This document shows, in pieces, positions 8,022 through 16,270 of a DNA stretch of 64,000 nucleotides (position 1 is its first letter; every line of letters begins with the position of its first letter). Both the position numbers and the translations under genes were made by a program. The stretch comes from JAEWWD01 sp964440115 (lineage in GTDB: Bacteria > Bacillota > Clostridia > Christensenellales > CAG-138). The DNA is taken from positions 186,001 through 250,000 of the forward strand of contig CAYTPV010000006.1 of the NCBI GenBank assembly GCA_964440115.1, in the 5' to 3' direction. Below the pieces are notes generated by a model. That model was not told the origin of the DNA and searched no databases. It saw only the letters and a program-made list of their open reading frames with translations.

Positions 8022-9050
8022 ATGCCACAAAAACAGAATACGAAAAAAGAAGGCTGGCTTAAGCGGGCCTTTCGTCGTTATCTTGTCGACGCAATGAGCG
8101 CCATGGGCGTCGGGCTTCTCGCGTCCGTAGTGATCGGTGTTATACTGTCTCAGCTTGCAAAAATTAATATCCTCGTATGGCTCAAGCCATATGCGGAAAT
8201 GATTGCCGCGAGTTCCCCGGTGGTGGGCTCTGCGGTGGGCGTTGCAATTGCACACAAACTCAATGTGAAGCCGCTGGTGGTGTTCGCCTCCGCTGTTTCT
8301 GGCGCAATCGGCTATAAACTGGGCGGGCCGGTAGGGGCTTATATTGCTACAATTGTCGGCGCGGAATGCGGCAATCTCATCCGCACTCCCATTGATATCA
8401 TTCTCGTCCCCATTGTAACCATTGTGACCGGCGGACTGACCGGCACATTTGTTGGACCGGGCGTAGATGCAGCCATGCGCGGGCTTGGCGCATTTATCAA
8501 TCAGGCGACCTACCTGCAGCCGATACCTATGGGTTTCATACTGAGCACCGTTATGGGCCTGGCGCTTGCTGGGCCAATCAGCTCCGCGGCACTGAGCATA
8601 TCGCTCGGCTTGAACGGTCTTGCCGCAGGTGCGGCAGCCGTGGGCTGCGCAACACAGATGGTCGGATTTGCTGTTGCTTCCTATCGTGAGAATAAATTGG
8701 GCGGTCTGGTCGCCCAAGGGTTAGGCACAGCAAAGCTTCAGTTGGGCAATATTATTCTTAAGCCGGTAATTGTGTTGCCTACGCTGCTGGCTTCGGCTAT
8801 TCTGGGGCCTCTTTCTGCGGCTGTATTCGGCATGACAAATGATGCGATCGGTGCGGGAATGGGCACTTGCTGCCTTGTGGGCCAGCTTGGCGCATGGACA
8901 AGCATGAGCCAGACTATGCCGGTTGCAACGGTAGTGGGGCTCATTTTGCTGATGCATTTTATACTTCCGGCAGTGCTTACGCTATTCTTCGGCGAATTGC
9001 TTCGTAAAAAAGGATGGATTCGATTTGGAGATATGAAGCTAGAGTTGTAA
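8022..9050 (+). CDS. PTS sugar transporter EIIC component (EIIC_2 type)
   Basis: 342 residues, strongly hydrophobic, with about eight to ten Gly/Ala-rich membrane segments after a basic N-terminus (KKEGWLKRAFRRYLVDAMSAMG). This matches the PTS EIIC_2 membrane family rather than the classical glucose or mannitol EIIC. The GTAGGAGG site precedes the ATG. It lies 14 bases behind an RNA methyltransferase gene, with no EIIA or EIIB alongside, so it is either an orphan permease served by components elsewhere or a non-PTS transporter. Substrate unknown. Confidence 0.8.
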   Translation: MPQKQNTKKEGWLKRAFRRYLVDAMSAMGVGLLASVVIGVILSQLAKINILVWLKPYAEMIAASSPVVGSAVGVAIAHKLNVKPLVVFASAVSGAIGYKLGGPVGAYIATIVGAECGNLIRTPIDIILVPIVTIVTGGLTGTFVGPGVDAAMRGLGAFINQATYLQPIPMGFILSTVMGLALAGPISSAALSISLGLNGLAAGAAAVGCATQMVGFAVASYRENKLGGLVAQGLGTAKLQLGNIILKPVIVLPTLLASAILGPLSAAVFGMTNDAIGAGMGTCCLVGQLGAWTSMSQTMPVATVVGLILLMHFILPAVLTLFFGELLRKKGWIRFGDMKLEL

Positions 9051-9088
9051 GTCACACGATTGATGCATCAAATAAAGCTAAAATCCTT

Positions 9089-9120
9089 AAGCTCCCGTCC
9101 ATTTGGATGGGAGCTTGTTA
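9089..9120 (+). terminator. Terminator after the EIIC gene
   Basis: A 12-base arm, AAGCTCCCGTCC (9089-9100), and its complement GGATGGGAGCTT (9105-9116) flank an ATTT loop; a short, interrupted T tract follows. Confidence 0.75.
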
Positions 9121-9213
9121 TATCGGTCCGAAAGCAACAAATAGGACGGAATATGACTGTATTCTAATAGTCGAAAAATGTCCTGTTTTGCTGCTTTTTG
9201 CGTTGGGAAACAA

Positions 9214-9268
9214 TTGACAAAAAATATTGATAATCGATATTGACATCAATACAAATTGCGCGTACACT
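9214..9268 (+). promoter_or_regulatory. Promoter of the ATP-grasp/KamA operon, with a possible operator
   Basis: TTGACA at 9240-9245, 17-base spacer, TACACT at 9263-9268. A second TTGACA lies at 9214-9219. Between and over them the sequence is rich in ATTGAT/ATCAAT half-sites (9226-9231 and 9245-9250, inverted), which could be an operator overlapping the -35. The operator is a guess; the promoter elements are clear. Confidence 0.55.
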
Positions 9269-9315
9269 CATGCCGTTATCATGGAATAACATGAATGGAA
9301 TGGATGGTGTAAAGC

Positions 9316-10347
9316 ATGAAAGAGACCGCAAACACCGACGCGGTGCCCCCACTCCGAGTTGGACTGACTTATAACGTCAAGTCGGGCACAAAGACAGATA
9401 TTGAGGACGAGGAAGCGGAGTACGACAGCTTAGAGACGGTTTTGGCTATCAAACAGGCGCTCGAGGAGGAGCCCTGCAGCGTAGAACTGCTCGAAGCAAA
9501 CGATCAATTGCCTCAGAAGCTTCTTCAAAGCAGACCGGACATTGTTTTTAACATCGCCGAAGGCAGAAAAGGCAGGGGACGCGAAGCACAGGTTCCCGCC
9601 ATACTCAATTATTATCACATTCCGTTTACAGGATCTGACGAAACAACTTTATGTATTGCGCTGGATAAGGCGCTGACCAAGCGGCTGCTCGCAACCTATA
9701 AAATTCGCACCCCGAAATATAGGGTCATTTCCAGAGAGCATAGTCGTTGGAACGGCGCTTTTGCTTTGCCTGCAATTGTGAAGCCCAACGCCGAAGGCTC
9801 CAGCAAGGGAATTTCCGATGTAGCGATTGCGGCGAATACGGAAGAGTTACGCACTCTTTTAAATCGCAGCCTTTCGCAGTATCGGCAGGATATGCTGGTG
9901 GAGGAGTACATCGACGGAAGGGAATTTACTGTTGGAATTCTTGGCAACGGCGATGATACGCTTGTGTTCAGACCAATGGAAATCGTATATCTGAATAAAC
10001 ACAGCGATTACCATATATACAGCTATCAGGTCAAGCAGAATTACAAGACACTCATTCGGTATGATTGTCCCGCGTCTATAAGCGCTCAAGTGGAAGCGGA
10101 GATGATGCGTACTGCCCGGAAAATCTACGATGCGCTTTGCTGCAAGGATTTTGCACGGATGGATTTTCGTCTCTCTCCTGAAGGGAAGCTCTATTTTATT
10201 GAAATCAACCCCCTGCCCGGACTTGCCCCCGGATACAGCGATTATCCCATGCTGGCGGATTTTACCGGCATGGGATACTCCGAACTTGTGCGCGGCGTAT
10301 TGAAAAGCGCGCTCAAGCGGTATGGATTGACCCTGCCCCGGAGGTAA
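9316..10347 (+). CDS. ATP-grasp ligase, D-Ala-D-Ala ligase-like
   Basis: 343 residues with all ATP-grasp landmarks: FNIAEG at 78-83, the small glycine loop KPNAEGSSKG at 156-165, EEYIDGREFTV at 196-206, and Mg-binding DFARMDFR (278-285) with EINPLPGL (296-303). It should activate a carboxylate with ATP and join it to an amine. It is not a standard cell-wall Ddl: the N-terminal GGxSxEHxVS motif is absent (VGLTYNVKSGTKTDIEDEE instead) and the usual NTxPGMT is NPLPGLAP. Only 4 bases separate it from a KamA-type aminomutase gene, so its substrate may be a beta-amino acid. The start codon has a weak ribosome binding site. Confidence 0.82.
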   Translation: MKETANTDAVPPLRVGLTYNVKSGTKTDIEDEEAEYDSLETVLAIKQALEEEPCSVELLEANDQLPQKLLQSRPDIVFNIAEGRKGRGREAQVPAILNYYHIPFTGSDETTLCIALDKALTKRLLATYKIRTPKYRVISREHSRWNGAFALPAIVKPNAEGSSKGISDVAIAANTEELRTLLNRSLSQYRQDMLVEEYIDGREFTVGILGNGDDTLVFRPMEIVYLNKHSDYHIYSYQVKQNYKTLIRYDCPASISAQVEAEMMRTARKIYDALCCKDFARMDFRLSPEGKLYFIEINPLPGLAPGYSDYPMLADFTGMGYSELVRGVLKSALKRYGLTLPRR

Positions 10348-10351
10348 CGCC

Positions 10352-11470
10352 ATGGATAGCGAAACATTTGCTTTTCGCGGCGTTAAGCCGGGCGACGACT
10401 TGTGGAACGATTGGAAATGGCAAATCAAAAACCGCATTACCGGCACCGGGGATTTATCTGACGTACTGCCGCTTAGCGAGCAGGAAAAAGCGGATATTCA
10501 GAAGTGCCTGAGCAAATTCCGCATGGCGGTTACGCCGTATTACGCTTCGCTCATGAATCCTGAAAACCCGAACTGTCCTATTCGGATGCAGGCTGTGCCG
10601 GCCATTGCGGAAACTTACATTTCTGATCAGGAAATGCTGGACCCGCTGAGCGAAGAACGCGACAGCCCGGTGAAGAATGTCGTGCATCGATATCCTGACC
10701 GAGTTTTGCTGCTCGTAACGCATACCTGTGCAATGTATTGCCGCCATTGCACAAGACGCCGGGTGGTAGGGGAGGAAGACCGCTTTATCACGCCATCGGA
10801 GCTTGACGATGCGGTGGCATATATCTCGCAGAATGAAAAAATTCGCGACGTGCTGATTTCCGGCGGCGATCCCCTTACCATGGGGGACGCAGCACTGGAA
10901 CGCATCATCGCAAGGCTGCGGGCGATTCCCCACATCGAAATCATCCGAATCGGTACGCGCGTACCCGTGGTATTGCCCATGCGCATCACGCCGGCGCTGT
11001 TGCGCATGCTGAAAAAATATCAGCCGATTTGGATTAACACGCACTTTAACCACCCGGTCGAGCTTACGGCTGAAGCTTTGAGGGCGTGTGCGGCAATCAT
11101 AGACGCGGGTATCCCCTTAGGCAATCAGAGCGTGCTCTTACGAGGCATCAATGACAACGCGGATATCATGAAGGAATTGCTGCTGAAGCTTGTGAAGGCG
11201 CGTGTACGCCCCTATTACCTCTATCAGTGCGATATGAGCCAGGGGTTAAGTCATTTTCGTACGCGGGTTGAAACCGGCATACAGATCATACAGAGCCTTA
11301 CAGGGACGATATCGGGCTACGCCCTTCCGCGGTATGTCATAGACGCGCCGGGAGGGGGAGGCAAAGTACCAATCAATCCGCTGTATGTAATGTCGATCGA
11401 TGATCATGAAGTCGTATTGAAAAACTATGAGGGAAAAATCTTCCGATATCCACAGCCGCAGGATATTTGA
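10352..11470 (+). CDS. KamA-family radical SAM aminomutase (lysine 2,3-aminomutase-like)
   Basis: 372 residues. The radical SAM cluster motif is CAMYCRHC (Cys126, 130, 133), and the PLP-binding Lys is in APGGGGK (Lys338). Asp294 (in YQCDMSQG) and Asp331 (in VIDAPGG) fall exactly where Asp293 and Asp330 of clostridial lysine 2,3-aminomutase hold the substrate side-chain amine. Glutamate 2,3-aminomutase has other residues there, so a lysine-like substrate is likely. The protein is about 40 residues shorter than classical KamA, mostly at the C-terminus. No lysine-fermentation genes are nearby. The GGAGGT site and 4-base gap tie it to the ATP-grasp gene. Confidence 0.88.
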   Translation: MDSETFAFRGVKPGDDLWNDWKWQIKNRITGTGDLSDVLPLSEQEKADIQKCLSKFRMAVTPYYASLMNPENPNCPIRMQAVPAIAETYISDQEMLDPLSEERDSPVKNVVHRYPDRVLLLVTHTCAMYCRHCTRRRVVGEEDRFITPSELDDAVAYISQNEKIRDVLISGGDPLTMGDAALERIIARLRAIPHIEIIRIGTRVPVVLPMRITPALLRMLKKYQPIWINTHFNHPVELTAEALRACAAIIDAGIPLGNQSVLLRGINDNADIMKELLLKLVKARVRPYYLYQCDMSQGLSHFRTRVETGIQIIQSLTGTISGYALPRYVIDAPGGGGKVPINPLYVMSIDDHEVVLKNYEGKIFRYPQPQDI

Positions 11471-11486
11471 TACATCACTACAGTCC

Positions 11487-11518
11487 ATCCCCGCCGCATT
11501 CTGCGGCGGGGATTTTTT
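11487..11518 (+). terminator. Terminator after kamA-like gene
   Basis: Near-perfect hairpin: ATCCCCGCCGCA (11487-11498) and TGCGGCGGGGAT (11502-11513), three-base loop, then TTTTTT. Confidence 0.92.
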
Positions 11519-11838
11519 GATGTTTTGCATGAAAAATGTGCTGTTTCTGCATCAAGTTGCACTCTGAAGTTGCAAAATTTGAAGGCGCGCATTATGATGC
11601 TTGCATTTTATTTGCGGGTGATAAGACTATCTTTTCTTGAACGATAATAAAAATACCGTATATTACAGAGTATTTTCCGCATGCATTCGTCTGTTTGTTA
11701 AAATACAAGCGAGAATACCACGTATTGTGTTGAATAATGTACGTATTTCAGCAGTGGCTTAGTTCTATTGCTGTAGATTATATATCTGCTGATTATTAGC
11801 GTTATGAATTATATAAATTATTTTCTTGCAAAAAGTAT
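11519..11838. other. AT-rich intergenic stretch
   Basis: About 320 bases without a credible gene on either strand. It holds a direct repeat of AAGTTGCA (11553-11560 and 11568-11575) and many short AT-rich patches. A partial palindrome around CGTATTG...AATGTACG near 11720-11745 could be a regulator site for the glutamate synthase operon downstream. I see no riboswitch or T-box pattern and no clear GlnR/TnrA site (TGTNA-N7-TNACA). Confidence 0.4.
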
Positions 11839-11867
11839 TTGACATACCTGCATTATGCGCGTATATT
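11839..11867 (+). promoter_or_regulatory. Glutamate synthase operon promoter
   Basis: TTGACA at 11839-11844, 17-base spacer, TATATT at 11862-11867. The downstream leader to the first start codon is about 75 bases. Confidence 0.75.
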
Positions 11868-11949
11868 CATTATTATATATAATATAATGTGCCGGTGTTA
11901 CGCTGTATCCGTATAAATGTTGGATGACCGGCAAAGGAGGACACGTGTA

Positions 11950-13074
11950 ATGAGAAAGGACGAAATGCCCCGACAGTGGGAGGGAAATGTACGAATTCCA
12001 GCCGGATGCGCGATATCCGGAATCATCGACACAGATGGAAAGTGCTTTAACGGACGCGAGATTATTGAATCCATTTCTGTTATGCACGACAGGTCCAACG
12101 GTCTAGGCGGAGGTTTCGCGGGGTATGGTATTTACCCGCAATATAAAGAACTGTACGCCCTCCATGTATTCTATGATTCGCAGGAAAGCAGAGACGCGTG
12201 CGAAAAATATATGGATCGGCATTATGATATTGTCAATCTTTCCCGTATTCCGATACGTCCAATGAAACAAATCAGCGGGGAACCTTTGATCTGGCGTTAT
12301 TTTTTGAAACCGCTTCCTACAAAGCTGGCCGCAAGTCAGTTTGATGAAAATGAGTTTATCGTGCGTACCGTCATGCACATCAATACGAAAATTACAGGCG
12401 CGTACGTGTTTTCCTGCGGGAAAAACATGGGTGTATTCAAAGCAGTAGGGTATCCCGAGGATGTAGGCCGGTTTTATCGGCTGGAGGAATACGAAGGCTA
12501 TTGCTGGACTGCGCACGGCAGGTATCCCACGAATACCCCCGGCTGGTGGGGCGGCGCGCATCCGTTTGCCATGCTTGATTATTCCGTTGTACATAACGGA
12601 GAGATTTCTTCATACGACGCAAACAGACGGTTTATTGAGATGTTTGGGTATGTCTGCACGCTGCAGACAGATACGGAAGTCATTTCCTACATTCTTGATT
12701 ACCTGACCCGCAGACAGGGCTTAACGCTTGAAGAAGTTGCGAGCGTTATCGCCGCTCCGTTCTGGTCTACGATATCCAGAAAATCGGATGAGGATCGTGA
12801 GAGGCTTACATACCTTCGAAATGCGTTTGCCAGCCTTCTTATCACTGGCCCGTTCTCCATTCTTGTTGGCTTCAACGGCGGTCTTATGGCGCTCAACGAC
12901 AGGCTGAAACTGCGCTCGCTGGTAGCGGCCCGCAAAGGGACCCGCGTGTATATCTCCAGCGAAGAATGCGGTATCCGCGCCGTTGAACCGGACGTAGACG
13001 AGCTGTGGGCCCCGCGGGGCGGAGAGCCTGTTATTGTACGGCTCACCGACGAAGCGATGGCGAAGGTCGTCTAA
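11950..13074 (+). CDS. Glutamate synthase, glutamine amidotransferase subunit (GltB1-type)
   Basis: 374 residues from the ATG at 11950, which follows AAAGGAGG. A class II glutamine amidotransferase: Cys20 in PAGCAISGIID is the expected N-terminal nucleophile, so a 19-residue propeptide must be removed. Supporting motifs are ARYPTNTPGWWGGAHPF-like GRYPTNTPG, and VHNGEISSYDANRRFIE. It hydrolyses glutamine and channels ammonia to the synthase subunit encoded next. In archaea, Thermotoga and many clostridia the large GltB chain is split into three proteins; this is the amidotransferase piece, and first gene of the operon. Confidence 0.9.
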   Translation: MRKDEMPRQWEGNVRIPAGCAISGIIDTDGKCFNGREIIESISVMHDRSNGLGGGFAGYGIYPQYKELYALHVFYDSQESRDACEKYMDRHYDIVNLSRIPIRPMKQISGEPLIWRYFLKPLPTKLAASQFDENEFIVRTVMHINTKITGAYVFSCGKNMGVFKAVGYPEDVGRFYRLEEYEGYCWTAHGRYPTNTPGWWGGAHPFAMLDYSVVHNGEISSYDANRRFIEMFGYVCTLQTDTEVISYILDYLTRRQGLTLEEVASVIAAPFWSTISRKSDEDRERLTYLRNAFASLLITGPFSILVGFNGGLMALNDRLKLRSLVAARKGTRVYISSEECGIRAVEPDVDELWAPRGGEPVIVRLTDEAMAKVV

Positions 13075-13092
13075 GAAAGGGAGGACAGGAAA

Positions 13093-14598
13093 ATGGCTAT
13101 AGATTTTGAATACCCTCAATTTGAGGTCATTCGCAATACGTCGCGCTGCATCAGCTGCAGGGTGTGCGAACGTCAGTGTGCCAACGAAGTACATAAATAC
13201 GACGAAGACCTGAACATGATGACGGCAGATGAGAGCAAATGCGTCGACTGCCATCGCTGTGTTTCGTTATGCCCGACAAGAGCAATAAAAATCGTACAAA
13301 GCGAGCATACATTCAAAGAAAACTACAACTGGACGGGCGAGGCAATCCGCCACATCTATAAGCAGGCAAGCTCCGGCGGCGTGCTGCTTTCCTCAATGGG
13401 CAACCCGCGCAATTATCCCGTCTATTGGGATAAGATGCTTATCAATGCGTCGCAGGTTACCAATCCTTCTATCGACCCGTTGCGCGAGCCTATGGAAACC
13501 CGCACCTTCCTTGGCAAGAAGGCGACAACCATACGGCGCGACGAAAATGGGAAGATCATCACAAAGACCGAGCCCCAGCTCACGTTATCCACGCCTATTA
13601 TGTTCTCGGCCATGAGCTTTGGGTCCATCAGCTATAACGCGCACCAGAGCCTTGCAATGGCCGCGGAAAAGATGGGCATCTACTACAATACGGGTGAGGG
13701 CGGCCTTCACGAGGATTTCTATAAGTACGGCGCAAACACGATCGTACAGGTCGCATCCGGGCGTTTCGGCGTGCATCCGGATTATCTCAAAGCCGGTGCG
13801 GCTATTGAGATCAAAATGGGGCAGGGCGCAAAACCGGGCATCGGCGGCCATTTACCGAGCACAAAAATAGTCGGAGACGTAGCCAAAACCCGTATGATCC
13901 CACAGGGAACGGATGCGATTTCCCCTGCGCCGCACCATGATATTTATTCCATCGAGGATCTTCGGCAGCTGGTGTATTCCATCAAGGAAGCAACACATTA
14001 TACAAAGCCCGTGATCGTAAAGATCGCAGCGGTGCACAATGTCAGCGCTATCGCCAGCGGCATCGCGAGAAGCGGCGCGGACATCATCGCCATAGACGGT
14101 TTTCGCGGCGGCACGGGCGCTGCGCCCATGCGCATACGCGACAATGTGGGTATCCCCATAGAATTGGCCCTTGCGAGCGTGGATCAGCGGCTGCGCGAGG
14201 AAGGCATACGAAGCGACGTTTCCATCGTCATCGGCGGCAGTATCCGCAACAGTGCGGATGTGGTAAAGGCGATCGCGCTTGGTGCAGACGCCGTTTACAT
14301 GGCGACAGGTGCTCTTCTTGCGCTTGGCTGCCATCTGTGCCGCAGCTGCCACCTTGGCAAATGCAACTGGGGCATCGCCACGCAGAGGCCGGATCTTGTC
14401 AAGCGTCTCAATCCTGAAATGGGTTGTGAGAGGCTCTGCAACCTCATCACGGCGTTTACGCATGAGATTAAAGAAATGATGGGCGGCATGGGCATCAACT
14501 CCATAGAGGCGCTCAGAGGCAACCGTCTGATGCTGCGCGGCGTTGGTCTCAACGAAAAGGAACTCGAAATACTCGGCATCAAGCACGCCGGAGAATAA
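13093..14598 (+). CDS. Glutamate synthase, FMN/iron-sulfur synthase subunit (GltB2-type)
   Basis: 501 residues. The first ~80 carry two ferredoxin-like 4Fe-4S motifs (CISCRVCERQC and CVDCHRCVSLCP). The rest is the FMN-binding glutamate synthase barrel: LSTPIMFSAMSFGSIS, GEGGLHEDFY, GAKPGIGGHLP, IAIDGFRGGTGAAPM. A further cysteine group (CHLCRSCHLGKCNWGIATQ) near residue 416 matches the 3Fe-4S ligands of GltB. It reduces 2-oxoglutarate plus ammonia to glutamate with electrons delivered through the partner iron-sulfur and FAD proteins. Follows GltB1 by 18 bases. Confidence 0.93.
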   Translation: MAIDFEYPQFEVIRNTSRCISCRVCERQCANEVHKYDEDLNMMTADESKCVDCHRCVSLCPTRAIKIVQSEHTFKENYNWTGEAIRHIYKQASSGGVLLSSMGNPRNYPVYWDKMLINASQVTNPSIDPLREPMETRTFLGKKATTIRRDENGKIITKTEPQLTLSTPIMFSAMSFGSISYNAHQSLAMAAEKMGIYYNTGEGGLHEDFYKYGANTIVQVASGRFGVHPDYLKAGAAIEIKMGQGAKPGIGGHLPSTKIVGDVAKTRMIPQGTDAISPAPHHDIYSIEDLRQLVYSIKEATHYTKPVIVKIAAVHNVSAIASGIARSGADIIAIDGFRGGTGAAPMRIRDNVGIPIELALASVDQRLREEGIRSDVSIVIGGSIRNSADVVKAIALGADAVYMATGALLALGCHLCRSCHLGKCNWGIATQRPDLVKRLNPEMGCERLCNLITAFTHEIKEMMGGMGINSIEALRGNRLMLRGVGLNEKELEILGIKHAGE

Positions 14599-14609
14599 GG
14601 AGGTAAAAC

Positions 14610-15053
14610 ATGAAGCGGATTTTTGTAAACGAACAATGGTGTTTGGGATGCCATCTTTGCGAATACAACTGCGCATTCGCCAACAGCGGTATGACGGATA
14701 TGGCAAAAGCATTGAAGGATGTGCGCATTAACCCTCGCATTCGCATTGAAGAACAGAACGGCATCTGTTTTGCCGTTGCCTGCCGTCACTGTACGGAACC
14801 TCTGTGCGTGAAGGCCTGTATTTCCGGCGCGCTGACGATTAACAATGGGCTGATCTCCATCAATACCGATAAATGCATGTGCTGCTATACCTGCGTACTG
14901 TCCTGCCCGTATGGCGCTATTATGCCGTCGAACGACGGTCCCATGCAGAAATGCGAACTCTGCACCAAGAACGAATGTGGGCAGCCGGCTTGCGTAGCCG
15001 GGTGTCCCAACAAAGCGATCGTGTTTGAGGAGAGAGAAGCATGCAATATGTAA
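14610..15053 (+). CDS. Four-cluster ferredoxin-type electron-transfer subunit
   Basis: 147 residues with four cysteine groups in the arrangement of HycB/DmsB-type proteins: CLGCHLCEYNC, CRHCTEPLCVKAC, CMCCYTCVLSCP, and CELCTKNECGQPACVAGCP. It should carry four 4Fe-4S clusters and pass electrons between the FAD oxidoreductase and the synthase subunit. It starts behind AAGGAGG and its 3' end overlaps the next gene by 13 bases, implying tight co-expression. Confidence 0.92.
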   Translation: MKRIFVNEQWCLGCHLCEYNCAFANSGMTDMAKALKDVRINPRIRIEEQNGICFAVACRHCTEPLCVKACISGALTINNGLISINTDKCMCCYTCVLSCPYGAIMPSNDGPMQKCELCTKNECGQPACVAGCPNKAIVFEEREACNM

Positions 15054-16270
15054 TAATAGGTAATTCTGTGGCGGCAGTTGGCTGTATCGACGGAATCCGC
15101 CGCGTTGATCCGGAAGGCAGCATCACCGTTGTAGGCAGGGAACCGTATCACGTGTATTCCCGTCCCCTTATTTCTTATCTGCTGCTTGGCAAAACGGATG
15201 TGAACCGTATGGCATATCGTCCGTGGGATTATTACGAGCGCAACGGCTGCACGCTTTTAAAGGGCAAGACGGCAATGAAAATTGATCCCAAGGCGCACAG
15301 CGTTTTCTTGGATGACGGAACACAGCTGCCTTATGATAAGCTGCTGGTCGCAACCGGCTCACGTCCGTTCGTGCCGCCGATCAAGGGCCTTGACACCGTA
15401 GGTGAATATCATACGTTTATGACGCTGGACGATGCGCTCAAGCTGCAGGAAAGCGTAAACAAGAAAAGCCATGTGCTTATTATCGGCGCAGGTCTGATAG
15501 GGCTAAAATGTGCTGAAGGCATCCTCCATCAGGTTGGATCCATCACCATTGTGGATATGGCGAAGCAGGTGCTGCCCAGTGTGCTCGACGAGGCAAGTGC
15601 GGCGGTCGTGCAGAAACACCTTGAGGCGCAGGGAATAAAGTTTATATTAGGCGCCAGCATCGACTCTTTTGACAAAAAAAATATGGCCCTTCAGGATGGA
15701 CAACACATTTCCTTCGACACACTGGTAGTTGCTGCCGGTGTACGCCCGGAGGTCGAACTGGTAAAGGATGCGGGCGGAAAAGTAGAGCGTGGTATCCGCA
15801 CCGACCACTTCGGCGCCACAACATTGCCCGATGTTTTCGCTGCGGGCGATTGTGCCGAGAGTTTTGATATAACGATAAACAGCCATCGTATTCTCGCGCT
15901 GCTGCCCAATGCCTATATGCAGGGAGAATGCGCCGGAAACTGTATGGCGGGCGGCGATATGTCTTTTGACCGGGCTATACCGTTAAATGCCACTTCACTG
16001 TTTGGGCTGCATATGACGACTGCCGGAAGCTATATTGGGGAAGAACGCATTTTCCAGTCAGAGGGGAATTATAAACGGTTGTTTATACAGGATGATCTGC
16101 TCAAGGGATTTATCATTATTGGAAATGTGGAACGCACTGGCATATATACGGCGCTTATTCGAAACAAGACGCCGTTATCCAGCATAGACTTTGATCTGAT
16201 TTGCGAAAAACCGCAGCTCATGGCGTTCTCCAAGAAAGAACGGGCGCGGCAGCTTGGGGGTGTACAATGA
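15041..16270 (+). CDS. FAD-dependent pyridine nucleotide oxidoreductase of the glutamate synthase operon
   Basis: 409 residues. Two nucleotide-binding folds are visible: an N-terminal FAD site (MQYVIIGNSVAAVGCIDGI, in which the usual GxGxxG is GNSVAA) and a central NAD(P) site (HVLIIGAGLIGLKCAEGI). The second FAD motif DVFAAGDCAE is around residue 270. It resembles the nitrite reductase/rubredoxin reductase class rather than classical GltD. Likely role: hand electrons from NAD(P)H to the ferredoxin subunit for glutamate synthesis. Overlaps the neighbour genes at both ends (13 and 4 bases). Confidence 0.88.
   Translation: MQYVIIGNSVAAVGCIDGIRRVDPEGSITVVGREPYHVYSRPLISYLLLGKTDVNRMAYRPWDYYERNGCTLLKGKTAMKIDPKAHSVFLDDGTQLPYDKLLVATGSRPFVPPIKGLDTVGEYHTFMTLDDALKLQESVNKKSHVLIIGAGLIGLKCAEGILHQVGSITIVDMAKQVLPSVLDEASAAVVQKHLEAQGIKFILGASIDSFDKKNMALQDGQHISFDTLVVAAGVRPEVELVKDAGGKVERGIRTDHFGATTLPDVFAAGDCAESFDITINSHRILALLPNAYMQGECAGNCMAGGDMSFDRAIPLNATSLFGLHMTTAGSYIGEERIFQSEGNYKRLFIQDDLLKGFIIIGNVERTGIYTALIRNKTPLSSIDFDLICEKPQLMAFSKKERARQLGGVQ

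Noticed and set aside
8019..8717. 232-codon minus-strand open frame opposite the EIIC gene
   Set aside because: Composition (His, Asn, Cys-rich) is what the complement of a Gly/Ala membrane protein gives; no start site.
9316..10347. Classical D-alanine-D-alanine ligase
   Set aside because: The N-terminal Ddl motif and the NTxPGMT signature are not conserved, and no cell-wall genes surround it.
10352..11470. Glutamate 2,3-aminomutase
   Set aside because: Both substrate-side aspartates of lysine 2,3-aminomutase are kept (Asp294 and Asp331), whereas the glutamate enzyme replaces them.
11553..11575. AAGTTGCA direct repeat as a CRISPR or attachment site
   Set aside because: Only two short copies, no spacer series, no integrase nearby.
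13852..14712. 286-codon minus-strand open frame opposite the glutamate synthase genes
   Set aside because: Rich in Cys/His/Arg runs typical of antisense frames; it spans two real plus-strand genes.
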